The notes: a model not told the origin generated them from the letters alone. Positions 24,500 through 37,859 are shown, numbered from the stretch's first letter. The stretch: DNA of 64,000 bases from Parelaphostrongylus tenuis (GCA_019055375.1 JAHQIW010002123.1:124001-188000), one strand, 5' to 3'. Program-made: numbers and translations.

Positions 24500-25104
24500 A
24501 CGAAGTGAGATATTAAGTTGGAAAAATTTCCATGGTTGGACTGGAGTTTGGTTTTTCCGCATGAATCGTGTGTGATTTCTACATCATTTGAAAGGTCTAC
24601 TTCTTGCGCATCTATTGATATATATTTTGTCTATATCTGCTGCAGAATAGATTTGTCCAGGGAACAAAAACGATTGTTGATGCTTTGTTCGCCGAAAGAG
24701 CGCTTTGTTTTAGCAAGACAACGCAAAACCACACACAGCCAGAAAAGACCAGAGCAAAGTTTGAGGAGTTGGACGGAGTTAAGACTCTACAGCATCCACC
24801 CTATACTCCGGACGTTGCTCCATCTGATTACGGCCTTTTCCGACAAATGCAACACTTTTTGGATAATCGTCGATTTAATTCTTTCGATAAAGTTAAAGAA
24901 GCACGTCACGAGTTCTTTGATTCAAAGCCGAAGGAGTCATACTTCGATCAGATCCAAAAACTGGCGAACCGATGGCAAAAAATGGTGAATAATGATGGCC
25001 TGTATTTTGAAGAGTAGTAGTAGTTGTTGTATGTTGTCTAAAAATACGCATAAATCTTGGCTGTTTTATGAAAAAATGGAAACTTTATTTCCAACCTAAT
25101 GTAG
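24500..25104 (+). mobile_element. Mariner transposase C-terminal fragment with right terminal repeat (M2)
   Basis: The frame ending with TAG at 25015-25017 reads FEELDGVKTLQHPPYTPDVA, then PSDYGLF, RRFNSFDKVKEARHEFFDSK and LANRWQKMVNNDGLYFEE. This is the catalytic third-Asp region (PSDYxLF) and C terminus of a mariner transposase. Just upstream the DNAxPHTA motif is present but spread over shifted frames (about 24715-24745). About 70 bp after the stop lies the inverted-repeat end AACTTTATTTCCAACCTAA (to about 25104), shared with the other mariner copies. The element is 5'-truncated and inactive. Its end abuts repeat X, suggesting insertion into that repeat. Confidence 0.85.
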
Positions 25105-25570
25105 GATAAAACCTTTCGTAGACATAATGACACTTTAATTGTTTTCCTTAGGTTTTCTTTAACGTTCCCACCGATAGCGTCCGTAAAGAATTTGCTATGA
25201 AAGAAACGCAATCTCTTTTTCGTGCAGCCTCGATCACATATAACAACATTTATAATTACTCCGTCATCACTAACACATCATATCTCCAAACATCTTCTCA
25301 TAAAGCTACTCGTAACAACATACCACAACAGGCAACAATATGAAAAACGCTGTCATTATTGCCACGCTCATTACTCCACACCGCTATAGCATGCAATAAT
25401 CACATCGTGTCACAACAGCGTGGGATTAAGCAGAAGAACTACAAATATGTTACAACTGCCTTGCTACGAGGCACTCGCTGATCAGCTACTCTCCGAAAAA
25501 GGTTTTCAGCTCGTGTCGTAAGAAATTCATGCTTTCCTGGGTTTTCGCTCACTTCTGAGAAGGACTCCTC
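25105..25570. repeat. Interspersed repeat X, copy 2
   Basis: Homologous to 11680-12150 (shared phrases listed there). It begins exactly where the mariner terminal repeat ends. Confidence 0.5.
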
Positions 25571-26379
25571 GATAAGGAAACGTTAGATTTCACAAACAAT
25601 ATTGTTCATGTAATAAATCTCGTCGAACACTGAGAAAAACACGACTATCAACAAGATCATACCGCCCTTTTTACCACTGTTAATTAAACGGAGCAGCCGT
25701 AACTGATACCTTCTGGCAATTCATTTCTACTATTACAATCTTCAGCTCAAATCAAAGGAAACCTTAGAAAAATTTAGCTCAACATTAACTCAACTCTTAT
25801 ATAAGGTACAATAGTATCTTGACTGTGTTGATGTGCGTGTCGAATATCCTTTTCCGTCCCGATGACGATTGAGGAAACGTCAAGATTAAAGCTTTCCTCA
25901 GACTCTAAATCAAATCAAATCAAATAAATCTTGCATGATCCACGACGTTAATAAGACCCGGAATATACCTTCATCGGAAATTAGATTGTGAAACTATGCT
26001 TGGTTTGTGGTTCAACCTTCATACTACGTTTTTCTAACTATTATGCAACCGATTCCTTTCTTTAACTTCACAGCGGAATTGTTGATGTTATATGGTGATC
26101 TTTTAGATCAGATTATATAGAATATTGCTGGAGGGACGCATAAAAACGTATTTTCAGTGGGAAGACTGGCCGCTTTCTTGAAAAAGTTGACTATTCCTCA
26201 CGAACTGAGTGGAATGCGATCTCATCGTATGAAATCCTTTGTATTTTTCTTCCTTTTTCATCCAACATAGCTTTTTCACTAGATTACTAGTAATTATTCA
26301 ACAGCTTGAAAGCTGGAAAATCTAGTACTGATCCTAATAAGTGTGGCGACTTTATAGTAAGTTTTGCTAACAACAAAAA
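25571..26379. other. Intergenic stretch, nothing recognised
   Basis: AT-rich; a short ATCAA run occurs near 25910-25930. No coding evidence. Confidence 0.4.
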
Positions 26380-26660
26380 AAGATGACCTTGTGCTCAAGA
26401 GCGCATGTTGTGCAGTGGTTAGAGGTGCTTTGCATCGCACACGAGGTCATTGGTTCAATTTCACACTTCACACCCTCCATGTCTTCACCCCTTCTGGGTT
26501 GGTAGAATTGTGTCAAACTTGTCTGGGAGCGTAAGCTGCATTGGCCCAATATAACGGTAGACCACTGCGAGTAAAGGCCGGATATGCACTCAATCACCTC
26601 AAACGAAAATATAATTTGAAGACGATTTGCATGCATTACATGGCGCATCCCTCAAGGATT
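26380..26660 (+). repeat. tRNA-headed SINE-like repeat, second family
   Basis: The head at 26401-26472 resembles a tRNA (A-box-like GTGCAGTGGTTAGAGGTG, B-box-like TTGGTTCAATTTC). It is followed by a non-tRNA body (CTTCTGGGTTGGTAGAATTG, CCACTGCGAGTAAAGGCCGG) to about 26640. This head-plus-body arrangement is that of a SINE. It differs from the 74-nt family at 7762. Confidence 0.6.
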
Positions 26661-27129
26661 CCTCGACGACTAGAGCTTTATCTTTCTAGGTTTTTCTCTA
26701 TGAGTACGCTGTGTTAGTTTTACAAGGGCCTTGTTCGATATTGTAAAGTGGAATTTGAATTTTAAGCATATTTCATCGCTCGGAGATTGAACAATATTGG
26801 AATGAGTTCTATGGGCGGATTTCCGTTCAAATGAAACCCATATCCCTAACATTTGTACTTTCCAGAAAGCTGCATATTCGGGGAGTTGAGAATATAAGTT
26901 GCCTAACTCCTTCCATGTGAGCATGATGTTGTTTGATCACTTGCGTGATTTGTTCCTGACATAGGAAATGAAGAATTATTTCCGTAATCCGCACTCTGTT
27001 TCGACCCCTTGGAAGAGGTGCATTTTTCAATTAGGCCTAAAGTCCTAATAATTATTCGATAGACTAAAACACGGCAATTTCAACTATTTATATTATTTTT
27101 GGAAGAGCCTATTTATTTGCGTTGTTGTA
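26661..27129. other. Spacer with a short shared repeat
   Basis: The minus strand near 27020-26960 (CCAAGGGGTCGAAACAGAGT) matches the plus strand near 28552-28585, so a small inverted pair flanks the mariner at 27130-27903. No gene. Confidence 0.4.
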
Positions 27130-27903
27130 TTAGGTTGAGAAGAGAGTTTTGGGGCACTTATAAAAAATTGAAAACCATGCATGAAATTCAAATGAAAACG
27201 ATACTAACAATTCTTCAAAACAAAGTTACGTCTTATACAACTTTCTGCCATCGGTCTCGGCCAAGTTTCGGATCTAGTCGGAGTACCATTCCTTCGACTT
27301 CAACTCGAAAAACTCTTGCATACTTCTTCAATTTTATCAAACGATTCAAATCGGCGACCCTTTCGGCTTGTACTTCAGTGAATTTGTGCGGAATTTGTCG
27401 TGGCTTCTTGTGTACAAAGTTAAGCTGGTCAAAATTATTTAGCAGAGTGTTGAATGAGAAACATCAAGTTCGGCTGCCAATTCGGGGCACCTGACGACGG
27501 TTCGTCTTCCAAGGCAGCAATTATTTGATCTTCGTTGTTCAACTTTGTAGAACGTCCTAAACGGGAGTTGTCTTCGAGGTGAAGATCTCCGGCATTGAGA
27601 AGAGTTGAAATCATCGTTCAGCAACAGATTTGCTTCTTGTGTCTTCCTCTTCAACTTCGATAATCTCATCGACTGCAGCCCGCTGTGAAAGCTCGCCCTC
27701 TCCGATAATGACGCAATAAAACACGAACTTCGGTTGCACCATTGGACATGGCAAAGGATTGTAACAATGTGAAAATAAAGACGGCTGAAATCCAGACCTT
27801 CTGTGGGCAAATCCCAAATAAGAAACTGCAATATTACCATGATATGCATGAGAGTTACCTCATGCTTATTAGAGTGCTCACGAACTTTCTTTCCAACCTA
27901 ATC
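27130..27903 (-). mobile_element. Internally deleted mariner with both terminal repeats (M3)
   Basis: Ends are ATTAGGTTGAGAAGAGAGTT (left) and, inverted, TTAGGTTGGAAAGAAAGTT (right). The minus strand encodes an N-terminal part: SNNCCLGRRTVVRCPELAAE, then LDVSHSTLCNN, the helix-turn-helix of the transposase, with frameshifts before it. The catalytic middle is missing: sequence jumps from the DNA-binding part (about 27380) to the extreme C terminus (about 27240). At about 774 bp it is a non-autonomous copy. Confidence 0.8.
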
Positions 27904-29879
27904 GTAAAGGGAATTATGGTTCACACTCCAGTATTTTTCGCTAGACAGAGTTTCTACCTAAGAATTTCAATATACATTTCATAACTTATTACAGCTCGGC
28001 AATATTGAAAAAAGAGATGGCTTTTCATTAAGAAGCTGTCATAGCGCTGTAGCAGCTAAAACAGCATTGGATGGAAATATGGATCATTTTTATTTTCCGC
28101 ACCCTAATTCGAGCTCTTAGGAAAAGCGAGTTTTCTGATTTTTCCAGGAATTTAGCAACAATGTGATAGCTTAATATGTTTAAATTTTGAAAATCTACTT
28201 GATTTATGAAACAGTTTTTTATTGCGTTGCAACAGTCAATTGAATTTATATTTTACACTTAAGCATTTCTCACTGGACAAAACTTTTCCTCGAGATTTTC
28301 AATCTTCATTCGATAGCCTGAATTTTAACAATTATAGCAATATGCTTATTGAAAGAGGCTTCTAATTAAGCTGCTGCATTCAAGAAAATATTGGGTTTCG
28401 CACTCGATGCGCATTCTTTGCTCAGCTATTTGAATGGCATCGATCGCGTAGCGCAAGTTGATGAAGGCTTTCAAAGAATTGAAGCACTCCATTATTGTCG
28501 TATTTTGAGCTGTCGAAAGACTACCAAAGCTCTTGAATATGCCGCGTTTCTCTTAAGGGGTCGAAACAAAGTGCGTATAACGAAGGAGCAGGGAAATGAA
28601 TTATAAACATGAGTGAAATATGGATAGACTTAAACAAGGAAGCATAAAACTGTTCAATAATAGTGCGAACTATGACCTTTTCATAAGCATGTGGTCTCTA
28701 GAAAAATGTAGCGTTTTAGGAAAACTGTTGGCATTAATTCCAGGTTGCGGCGACGAAGTGATATTCATCTAAAGTATAAGAGGATTTATAGAAAGCTTTT
28801 ATCCAATAAGACAATAGAACAAAGTCTCCTCTACAACTCTATAGAGGTCCAAACTCCTGAAGTCCACTAACATTGAAACGTTTTTCGAATAATCACTGAA
28901 ATGACATCACATTGCAATGTGCAGTACCATTTTTGACGAACAGTTCATTGTTTCATGCTTATTTCGAAATGTTTCAACCCAATATAGCCTTACTAAAGTT
29001 TCTTCCACCACATTTTCTCTTTTAATGACGATTAAAACAGCTTTAGTGGCGAAAAGATTCCAGACTTTATTGCGGAACTACCACATTGCCACTGAGACGA
29101 CCTGCGCTCGCCGCATCGCCGCGCACGAAATCAACGTGGAACCCAGGCGGTTAAGCAACTCTTAACAGAACTGTTAACCTAGTTTGATATAAAGGACAGC
29201 TTGGAACAGACCTGTTCGGGATCGATATATTGTTTTGAGGAATAATTCTACATTTTGCACTAATCCGAATAGCTACTGTTTCTTAGCCATTGGAAATAGC
29301 TATTTTTCAAGCCAAGTTCAGCGACTCCCTCCTCTTCTCTTTTCTCTTGCACATAGTCCAGTCGTTCTGTGCATATTTCCGAAAAGTGCTTCTCCATGTG
29401 TGAAGGGTGAGAGGAATGGTAGTGGACTAGTATGTTTTACTAGCTGAATTCGGTGCCACCATATAATTTAGCCACTTTCTGGAATCACTATTCGGATGTT
29501 TGAGAGTAGAGACTAATTTCCGTTTGGATTTTTGTGCTCGAGTTTCATATGTCTGACTAACCCAGCTGGAACTCCGAAATATTTTTTTATTAGCTTTTGT
29601 GCGGAAAAGACAATTAAACAGTGATCTGTACTTTGACTGTAATGGTCAATTAACGAAAATAGTAACTCCCATTTTAGAATTAAAGGCAATGGCAAGGCTT
29701 TATGCTGATCGCTGACCCACGGCTAATCCCAAAGTTGAGTAAAATATTTTTTCGACCATCGAAAGATTGTACAACTGAGGCACTACTTTTGTAGGGTTAT
29801 TAGTTGTTAAAATTAACAAGCTATACATTTTTATTTTTTGGTATGAGTACGTTATCCGGGAACAATTGAAGAAACATCC
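27904..29879. other. Intergenic stretch, little recognised
   Basis: AT-rich apart from a GC-richer patch near 29090-29160. No exon, RNA gene or named element was seen, apart from the short segment at 28550-28590 shared inverted with 26960-27020. Short frames here resemble no family. Confidence 0.4.
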
Positions 29880-30480
29880 CTTTTTTCTGAACAGGCATAA
29901 GAGTATTAGTAATCAGTCGAAAGTTGAAATCTCTGGATAGCGGGTCAATTGGCTAGTTTTTGGAAAAGCCTTATTCTAACGCTGTAGCACGAAGAAAACT
30001 TTTGTGCCTCACATACGCATACTCCCCGGAGGATAGAAATTTTTTCTCAAATTTTGAGTGGCCATTCGGTAGCGTAAGTTTCCACAGTTCCAACGCTAGC
30101 CTATTTTCTGAAAAGACCGTTTTACTACAACGTAGCAGGGAAAATAAAATAGAGTTTCACATACGCAGTACATTTGTTTGCCGGTTAATGTGGGCTAAGT
30201 GTCTGGTGGCCGTGGATTCGATACGACGTTTCGCGATCGATCCATCGATCGCATTGTAAAGACTCATATATGTGGTGCAATTTTTCTTAGTTAACTTGAA
30301 ATTTTTCCTCCACTTTGGGAGAAGCTCCAGATAAAACGCATGATTTCGATACTACAAGTTTTCCTCCACATGCTCATATCCTTTTCGTGCTTCCAGCGAA
30401 ACAGCAGTAAATGCGCGGATGGTGTAAGACATGATTTTACCTTGAATGCTGCAGCACTGTGAGAAGAATTCTGAAAAAAA
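29880..30480. mobile_element. Foldback-family fragment FB5
   Basis: Has the left-arm phrases of the family: 'ATAAGAGTATTAGTAATCA', 'GTTGAAATCTCTGG', 'CCAACGCT--CTATTTTCTGA', 'AAAAGACCGTTTTACT' and 'GTAGCAGGGAAAATAAAAT'. The opposite arm is missing or strongly diverged. No coding capacity. Confidence 0.5.
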
Positions 30481-33299
30481 AAGCCACGTAGCGCAGTAGC
30501 CAAAGATTTGGACCTTTGAATGAATACTTACGCTCTGATAAAAAGTTTCTTTCCAGCAAAAGGGGTCGTTTCTTTGTTTGTCTCCAGATACCCAGTTGCA
30601 CCATTTTTTTCAGCTTTCTTTGAAAAGCTCAAGAATGGCTTACATTGTGAAGTCATTTTTACGTTGATACAAGGCAGGATATCATCAAATAAGTGTTTAG
30701 CTACTTAATCCTAAATCGAATATCTGAAGCGCTTACAAGATCTACCTTTCCTATAACAACATTAAAACATTGTAAATAAACGTTCATATTATATTGACTG
30801 TACATAATCCACACTTGCTTAGGATTCTTCAGGACGTAATCATCACTTCCATCCTTTGTCAACGTTCTGAAGCATTCAGTACAGTGGGCTTTTCTCCGTA
30901 CACTAGTGGAGAAGTCTGCTCAGTGCGCAAGCAATTGTAGCCTGAGAACGACGTCTTCTGGTAAACTGCTAACAAACACCGTATTATAAAAGTGGGCGTG
31001 GCTTTTAATCCTCACGCACTCTCTGTAGACTGCCTAGGCATTCAGCATACATAACGAAGCTTAAGCGAACATACCTAAACAATGAGATCACATATTGCGA
31101 AGCAAAGAAACAGCGAAATACGATTACCATTTACGTTTCTTCCTAGTATATTAGCAGTCAAGAACTAATTAGTTGGTAAAGACAAAATGTCTCTTTTTCT
31201 TGTCGTAACTCATCGCATGCTCTAACTTTCTCGTCGTCAGGTTGACGGAGGAACAGCGCGCTTCGGAAAGCATTGTAACATTTCTATTCTTGTCGCTCCT
31301 TCTGTATATTGTTACACTGCTCTTATTCTGTACAACCATCGCTATCCCTATCTAGTTGTTGCTTAATGAATTCCTTTGATAACCCCTGCCTTTTCAATTT
31401 CTTCACGTCTTGGTCAAATGAGTTCTCCTCTCGATACTTTTCGGTTATGGAAAATCGTTATAATATCATTCACGGACAAGACCACAAGCGATGTTACCTT
31501 GGAGTTTTGTCAAAATTGGAATGCTCAACTCATGCAAAGTTTAATACAACAGTTTGTTCTTCAAAATAACCATTTCAGAGAGTTGCAACAACGAAAATAG
31601 CACTGCGTTTCATACTCGACGTGAACCTTTTGCGGTTTTGCCTTAAACTCAGTAATCTTTGAATAGCTCAATTTCGATCGTTTCAACACTACCGTTTTTT
31701 TGAAAATGAAAATTTTTTGGGGTTTTATAAAATGGAAAGAAGCTCGCGTTTCAAACTAGCAATCATCACCTTATCGCGGCGACTTGATCGGTCGCGCAGC
31801 ACGATTCACATGTGCGCGTGATCCTTATTACTTAATTTGATGTTTTTCCTCGCTTTGAAAAGAAAACTGTAGATAAAATGCATGATTTTGATACTTTGAG
31901 ATTTCCTCTATACGCTCATACTCATATGCTTTCCGTGCATGAGTTATGACACTTAAGCTTGCTAGAGTGTTTAGAGTCTACCACATCTCTAATACAAAAT
32001 CTTGAAATTTTTACGAAACGGAAGAAACATTTTGTATGGAAACCTTTACGAAGGAGAAATAACTTTTGAATAAATAACAAGCTGTGTGTGGAACGCAATT
32101 CTATTGCTACTGCTATAGCGCAGTAAGAAGATTATCTCAAAAAACAAGTATACTTTCGAAAACGCGAAAATTAAGCTTTTAAAAGATTTCAAAAAGCCTA
32201 GAGAAAAATTCTGTCCAATGAAACCCTGATGCTTCCCTATAGCAGGAAGTATATATTTCTGCAATGAAGTCTCAACAAGGAGTACACTAGTGTAGCATTT
32301 GTCAGTGAAAAGGTGGACACGTCCGGCTGAACTATCAGTTGCGCCTGAGCAGTGATAGAGGATCCTTTCAAAAATACTCCTTTCTAGACCGCTCAATTTG
32401 GACTGTTCACTAGGTTTTTGTGTGCTTTACGAAAAAGGTACTAATAAAATCTATTTTTTTCTCTGAAGTGTACTATCGACTCATCGACGCATACACCTCT
32501 ACCATATCTGTATACATCTTTACAGTTCTCAATGACAGGCTATTTCACTGTTCTTATTTTGTTCAGTCTGTCCTGTCCAACCCACCCCGCGCTGTTGACG
32601 GAAGCGCCTCATGAGCTGGAGAGATCTGTCCCTTGGTATGAGACCTGAAACCAAAAAGACGCTTCCCTAAACATTGATGACTAAACCAGAAGTCTTCCAT
32701 GTACAGCATTTTACAACATTCAGTCGCATGCATAAGGCTGAGAACGCTTCATGTGGTTGTGCATCGTTCGGACCGTTTTCCTGACAGCCACTATTTTCAG
32801 GTCCACCATTTATGGTACGCACGTTTCTCTCCATACTCACATCTGATTCGGCATCAGCGTTCTCATAGGTTCTTAATGCCAAGCGATTGAGCATGGTACC
32901 TCAGTCTTCTCTTCCAGACGGCATGAGTGCGCTGAAAGGCAGGCTCTCGCAAAAATACAAAAAGCACACGAAGTGTAGTTGTAGCAGAATTCATTCAACC
33001 GGCCAGCGTGTTTGATCTCCGAATCTGACAAAAGACTTTGCAATGAGACGATGCGCCAGTAAATTTCGAGCTTTACGTTAACGCTTATCATCCCATATAA
33101 GAGCTGTGTATGGTACAAAAGCATAGGAGCATGTAGAGTAAATCGTGATGTACTTAATTTGAGCAAGAAACTTAGAAATCTTTCTTTGAATAGAAAAAAC
33201 CCTGTTTATATAACGCAAATCGAGCGTCTCTTTGCGAATCTCGCTACGTAAAACAGTTTCTAATGCCGTTCCAAGTTTAACATATTAACGATTACAAGC
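30481..33299. other. Intergenic stretch, mostly unassigned
   Basis: No gene recognised. Around 31850-31950 a segment 'GATTTTGATACTTTGAGATT' recalls 30330-30380, so further diverged repeats are likely. The minus-strand frame at 32046-32396 has no family resemblance. Confidence 0.4.
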
Positions 33300-33560
33300 A
33301 ACGATATTCTTGGGAATTATGTTGATATTTCGCGTATTCTATAATTTTTCAATATTCTGTATGCGTGATCATAGATTAATTACGCCGCTTATGAATCAGA
33401 TTGACTATAGCGAGCTTTGTAATAGTAATGTTCCTTGCTGCTTGTTTCCTACTCAATCCCAGTCACGACCTAGATAGACTTCCACAAACATTTCTGCCAC
33501 GCTCAAATACGTTTATCTCTTTCTTACGCTTTATCCATACTCTTTTGTGAAATGAATATG
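33300..33560. repeat. Interspersed repeat Z, copy 2
   Basis: Homologous to 22130-22400 in the same orientation. Confidence 0.45.
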
Positions 33561-34854
33561 CCGAAACTCGTTCAAATTCCTCAGTAAAGCACGAACAATT
33601 CAAAGTCAATTACCAAGAGGCAAAAAAGCTTTGAATTCTGTTCCATACATGAGTACGCGGGCTTCCGTTAAAAATATTCGCGAATCTGAAGGCCACCTGA
33701 CGCTTTCAGTTTCGCTCATATCTTAGTATCCTTGTGGCCAGATGTTGATTGCGCGGCTGATTCCAATTTTCGTAATAAGAGCCTAGACGAAAGTGTGATA
33801 AAAATATGATTTCTTGGCTCTATGGAATCAGGATTTTTGGTTTTATTCTGGTAGAGCAAGAGGCTCTGATGTTATTGACGAAGATCTGTAAATCTAATGG
33901 TACTCATTTAATACATTAATTTGAAAAGATTAACTTCGAGATGAGAGACAGTGTTCAAAATCAAAGCGGGCCGCATTTTTGCACCTTGTGAGCTGAAATC
34001 AGTCGAATTGGGATCCTTCGTGTCAGTCATTTGGTGATAGTGTGAACAAATTTGTATATGCACGGTGAGTGCTTGTATTTTGAAAACCATTTGCTCAATG
34101 TCTCCTGTGTTGTGTTTGTGTCCTTGTTCTTTCCCTACTTCGTGGCCTAAAAACAGAACAGCAATTTTAAGAGTTCGCCGAATAAAAAAGTGATAACTGA
34201 CCAATAAATCAAATTTGATTCCATGCAATTATCAGCTACGCGTGATTAGTTGACCGTCAGAGGGTCAAAGGAGGGTATCGTATAAGGGGATTCGAGGTGT
34301 TCCCATTGCAGCCCTAATTTTGGGCAAAAACACTAGTCGAATTCTTCACAGTGTCTTCTTGGAACGTCACTAACTTTATTGTAGACCTGAATCAATGTTA
34401 GACTCTGGCTAATTGATAGGTATAATACAGGCAACCGAGATTTTACGTCCAGATAGTAGTAGTAGCTATGATCTAAGCTGCAAAAGCTGGAAAATTCGTT
34501 CTCAAAGCTCAAAGAAGCTCAGCCAAATACAAGACCGCAACAAGCACACTCTACTGTTTTGAAGAACATCCAGAAAGGCGATGGAGAATGTTATCCACAT
34601 TTACAACATTTACTACTTCACTCTCTCGAAAGCCACATCCTCGCGATCATATGAAATAAGAAAGATAAACGTCAATTCATCAGTTCTCTTTTGCAAAATC
34701 GGCACACTATTTTGTCGGTAGAAAATCGAACAACACTTCGTCCAGACAGGATATGATCGGAACATTTGGAAACATCCCGCCACCTCTCAGCAACAGACTG
34801 GCTCTGCTCTCTACTCGTTACCATGAAAATTCAAAACAGCTGAAATATTGCTAT
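33561..34854. other. Intergenic stretch, unassigned
   Basis: No recognised gene. The minus-strand frame 33908-34228 is open for 106 codons but resembles nothing. Confidence 0.4.
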
Positions 34855-36135
34855 TCAGTACATGAGCTTCTTTGTGGGCTGCGCAAAAAAATTCACAACT
34901 AAAATATTTCCATATTAATCAGAGAAGGCGATACCATCTCGCCAATAATCACTGCAGCCCTCTCAGGCGTAATGCGAACATAAATGGGACAATTTCGCGG
35001 TCGACAATTATATCTCCGTTCGTTGATAACATCGTTCTCATGATACCAAGTATCAGCCAAGCAGAATGAATGCCGACCTACTATCCCAACACCTGCGCAA
35101 AAATTGATTTCCAACTAAATCCAACGAAAACGATGTTTATGAGGAAAGGATGAATTTTGATTGCCCAATTTACGCTCAACAAATTGGTATCTCTGAATGC
35201 TTCAGTTACGTCTCTCTAACTTGTGAAGTCAACGTGATGGATGATCTAACCCCAGAGCTGAGCAGTGGGAAGCGAGCCGCTTGGGGAGCATTTAAAAGCA
35301 TCGAGGATGTAGTGAAGAGGACAGAGAACATCCTACTCCGACCTTTTTTCAAATTATATATCTTTATCCTGTTTTCCAAGGATCTCCCTCTTTGAGGGAT
35401 CCCGCCCGGTCAGTTGCGAGGGCATGTGGCGCGCCTCTAGGTGGTGGATAGTGGAACTCAACGCTAACCAAAAGCGATCGTGTGCTTGCCAAAGACGCAG
35501 GTGGATCAGGGGATGAGCTCTCTGCTTCTACAGCGCCGACTTGAAAAAACTCTAATTCTATGAGTCAAGTCGGCCAAAAGTCTGCAATCAAGCGGCTGGG
35601 AAGTTAAAGAGAGACGATTAGGAGTAACCTTTAACAATAAGTTCACCCGATCCTCCGAGAGAGTCTGGCAAGCCACTCGTAAGTACCCATTCCCCACGTT
35701 GAAAGCCTGGCAAGCTATACGTTGGGTATTAAGATGCTAAAAACACTAACAAATTTGGGCCTCATTACCCTGATCCCGAAAGAGCTCCTGGTATAGCAGC
35801 GCCAATTAGGACGATTACGAAGAGGCTGCTAAAATCTGAGGGTGAAATAGGCTGCCAAAATTAAGACGGAGTATAATGACTATCTGTAGCATACCCAATA
35901 TGTGGAGTGCTGTGCAAAAACGTTTGCGTCAGCCGGGATATCAAGCTCTCTACAGGAAGACCACCGACGCGATGGTCCAATTTCTTCACAAAGACTAGAA
36001 GAAAGATATGATGCTCAGCGAATTACTAGAGCGAGGAGGACCCACTGGGCTATTCTTGCACGCGATGGGGAAAAATGGAAGTTTTGGTGGTACCTGCTCG
36101 AGGCACTCGACGATCAACGGGACGACAGTTGATAC
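34855..36135 (+). mobile_element. RTE-type retrotransposon, plus strand, dead and interrupted
   Basis: Landmarks in order: LRKKFTTKIFPY near 34876-34915, REGDTI near 34922 (RT QGDTISP motif), FVDNIVLMIPSISQAE at 35020-35067 (the catalytic ADD is V-D-N), then MRKG near 35140. NVMDDLTPELSSGKRAAWGA with FKSIEDVVKRTENI follows at 35238-35335. The C-terminal end RLEERYDAQRITRARRTHWA is at about 35987-36050, then KWKFWWYLLEALDDQRDD, and the tail GATACAGGTGAGA is at 36130-36145. The normal middle is replaced at about 35350-35900 by unrelated sequence, ending in a truncated inverted tRNA-like repeat at 35908-35945. Not functional. Confidence 0.8.
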
Positions 36136-36147
36136 AGGTGAGACAGA

Positions 36148-36960
36148 CGATTGTTTGGTAGTCTGTTTCACTCGAGGGAAAATGGACAGATGTTTTAGAT
36201 TATTGTATGAGCAGACAGCGTGCTACGCAATAACTCGCGAGATGGCGAAAAATAATTTGCTTTCATTCCTTAACGTGTAAAATATTTTATCCAATATAAG
36301 CTGCATTATGACGTGGTGACAATAGCCAAGAAGCAAGAGTATCTTAATTCGTCGCCTCTCGTCTCGCTCCCCTCCCCCCACGTACAAAAAAGGCGCTTGT
36401 TAAAAACATGATCCACGCAGCAGCCGGTGTGTGCACTGGAAGGGAGCAGAGGGTAGAATCCTCAGAACTGGCACGGGATTTAACGATTTCCATTGGCTAC
36501 GAAACTATAGCTCCTCGGTAGAGGTTTAAGGAGAATGACGCGCCCCCAAACCATTGGTCCAACAACAGCGACGTCCCGTTGATTCTACCTTTATTCTCAA
36601 AGAAATAATTACAGCTAGGAAACGCTGTTTGAAAAGGGTAGACTTGGGGAAATCGGTAGCGATTGTTGAAATATCGTCAGGTAATCTGAGAAAGCAACAG
36701 TTCGCAACCGCTTATACGACCTAATATATAGAAAGGGAGTATGCAAGATATGTTCCAATGTTAGAACGGTGACTGCATGAGCATGGGTATAATCTGCCTA
36801 ATCTCTTGTATAACGTGCAGCGGCTAAATATGGGGGAACCGAAAAGGCCTCTCTATGTTTGTATCAAAGAAAACCTTGACAACAGGGATAAAATTGATCT
36901 AAGTACACCACTAGGCACGCATGGAGCACATATGCATAAAAAGGTAAACTTTAATGTAGG
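36148..36960 (+). mobile_element. Penelope-like element fragment, plus strand
   Basis: Begins within the RT (TDDCLVVCFTRGKMDRCFRL, aligned to TNDCLTMCSTQEKMHRCFRL of the copy at 13860-15330) and continues through REMAKNNLLSFLN. Linker fragments near 36430-36600 follow (RCVHWKG), ending with GEPKRPLYVCIKEN near 36830-36875, a decayed GIY-YIG region. It starts 3 nt after the tail of the RTE element, so the two are directly apposed. Confidence 0.7.
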
Positions 36961-37125
36961 AGTATAGGCCTAGAAAGAAGTTATAATGCTCAAAGAATTA
37001 CTAAGGCGAGGAGCCACTGGTCTACTCTTGTATGGGATAGAGGAAAGTTTAAGTATTAGTGGTGCTTGCTCGAATCACTCGGCGACTAACGGGGCGACAG
37101 GTGATAGGTGACAGGTGATTTGTGA
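36960..37125 (+). mobile_element. RTE-type 3' end, solo
   Basis: Reads a decayed ERSYNAQRIT...HWSTLVWDRGK followed by WW-LLESLGD and a tail of GGTGATAGGTGACAGGTGA, the same end as at 36130 and 63530. Heavily 5'-truncated, as is usual for non-LTR copies. Confidence 0.65.
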
Positions 37126-37859
37126 TATGAACTTCGTGGAATCCAGATGGTCATATAAGATTCTGAAAACTCATTTAGCCTCTAACTAGCAAGTTTTAGC
37201 TTTATGATGTCTTGTCATTTTCATTTTTTTTTACCATAAATGAGTGTTCTTTAAGTGAACGTCGATAAGAAAGGTAAATTTGACGTTCATGTCGCCGAAT
37301 TTCTAATAGTATGTTATAAGGCCAGGATTATTATTTAGCTGTCCCTCCTCTTTATCATAAAACTTTATTTTTTGACTTACGACTTTATAATCAAATTCAG
37401 TTTATACCTGCACATTAGGTGTACAAGGTGTGAACAAGCGCTGCCTCACAAGATTGAAGCACTTACTTTTGAAAACCCTAGATAGAATTTTTGCCATCGA
37501 ACATGCAATCGAACCCATCTTTGAGCCATACCAAAGTCCCGTGCTGTCACTACACACCACATGAACCCCCGCTCTTTCGTCACCCTTTTTTCGACGTAAA
37601 GCATCACAGCTGTTAGCAACCAAGCGATGACGGGTATGGTCTGGTAAGCGGATATCGGCATTGAATCCACTTAAGCCGACTACGCATTGGATATATCAAA
37701 ATTTACAATACTTTTGAAGCTCTGCATATCTTGAGAGCTTTAAGCTCTTAACTTCATGGAGGCATGTTACGGATGTTCAAATGTCAATTACGTCGACTAA
37801 CTTCATCTAAGCATTAACATTTTTATACTGATTTGAGGTCTAGGAAAGGTCGACAGCTT
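37126..37859. other. Spacer, nothing recognised
   Basis: No gene or repeat assigned. Confidence 0.4.

Noticed and set aside
24518..24988. 156-codon frame near the plus-strand mariner
   Set aside because: Mostly a shifted frame of the transposase; only short parts belong to the transposase reading, and the C-terminal frame ending at 25017 is the real one.
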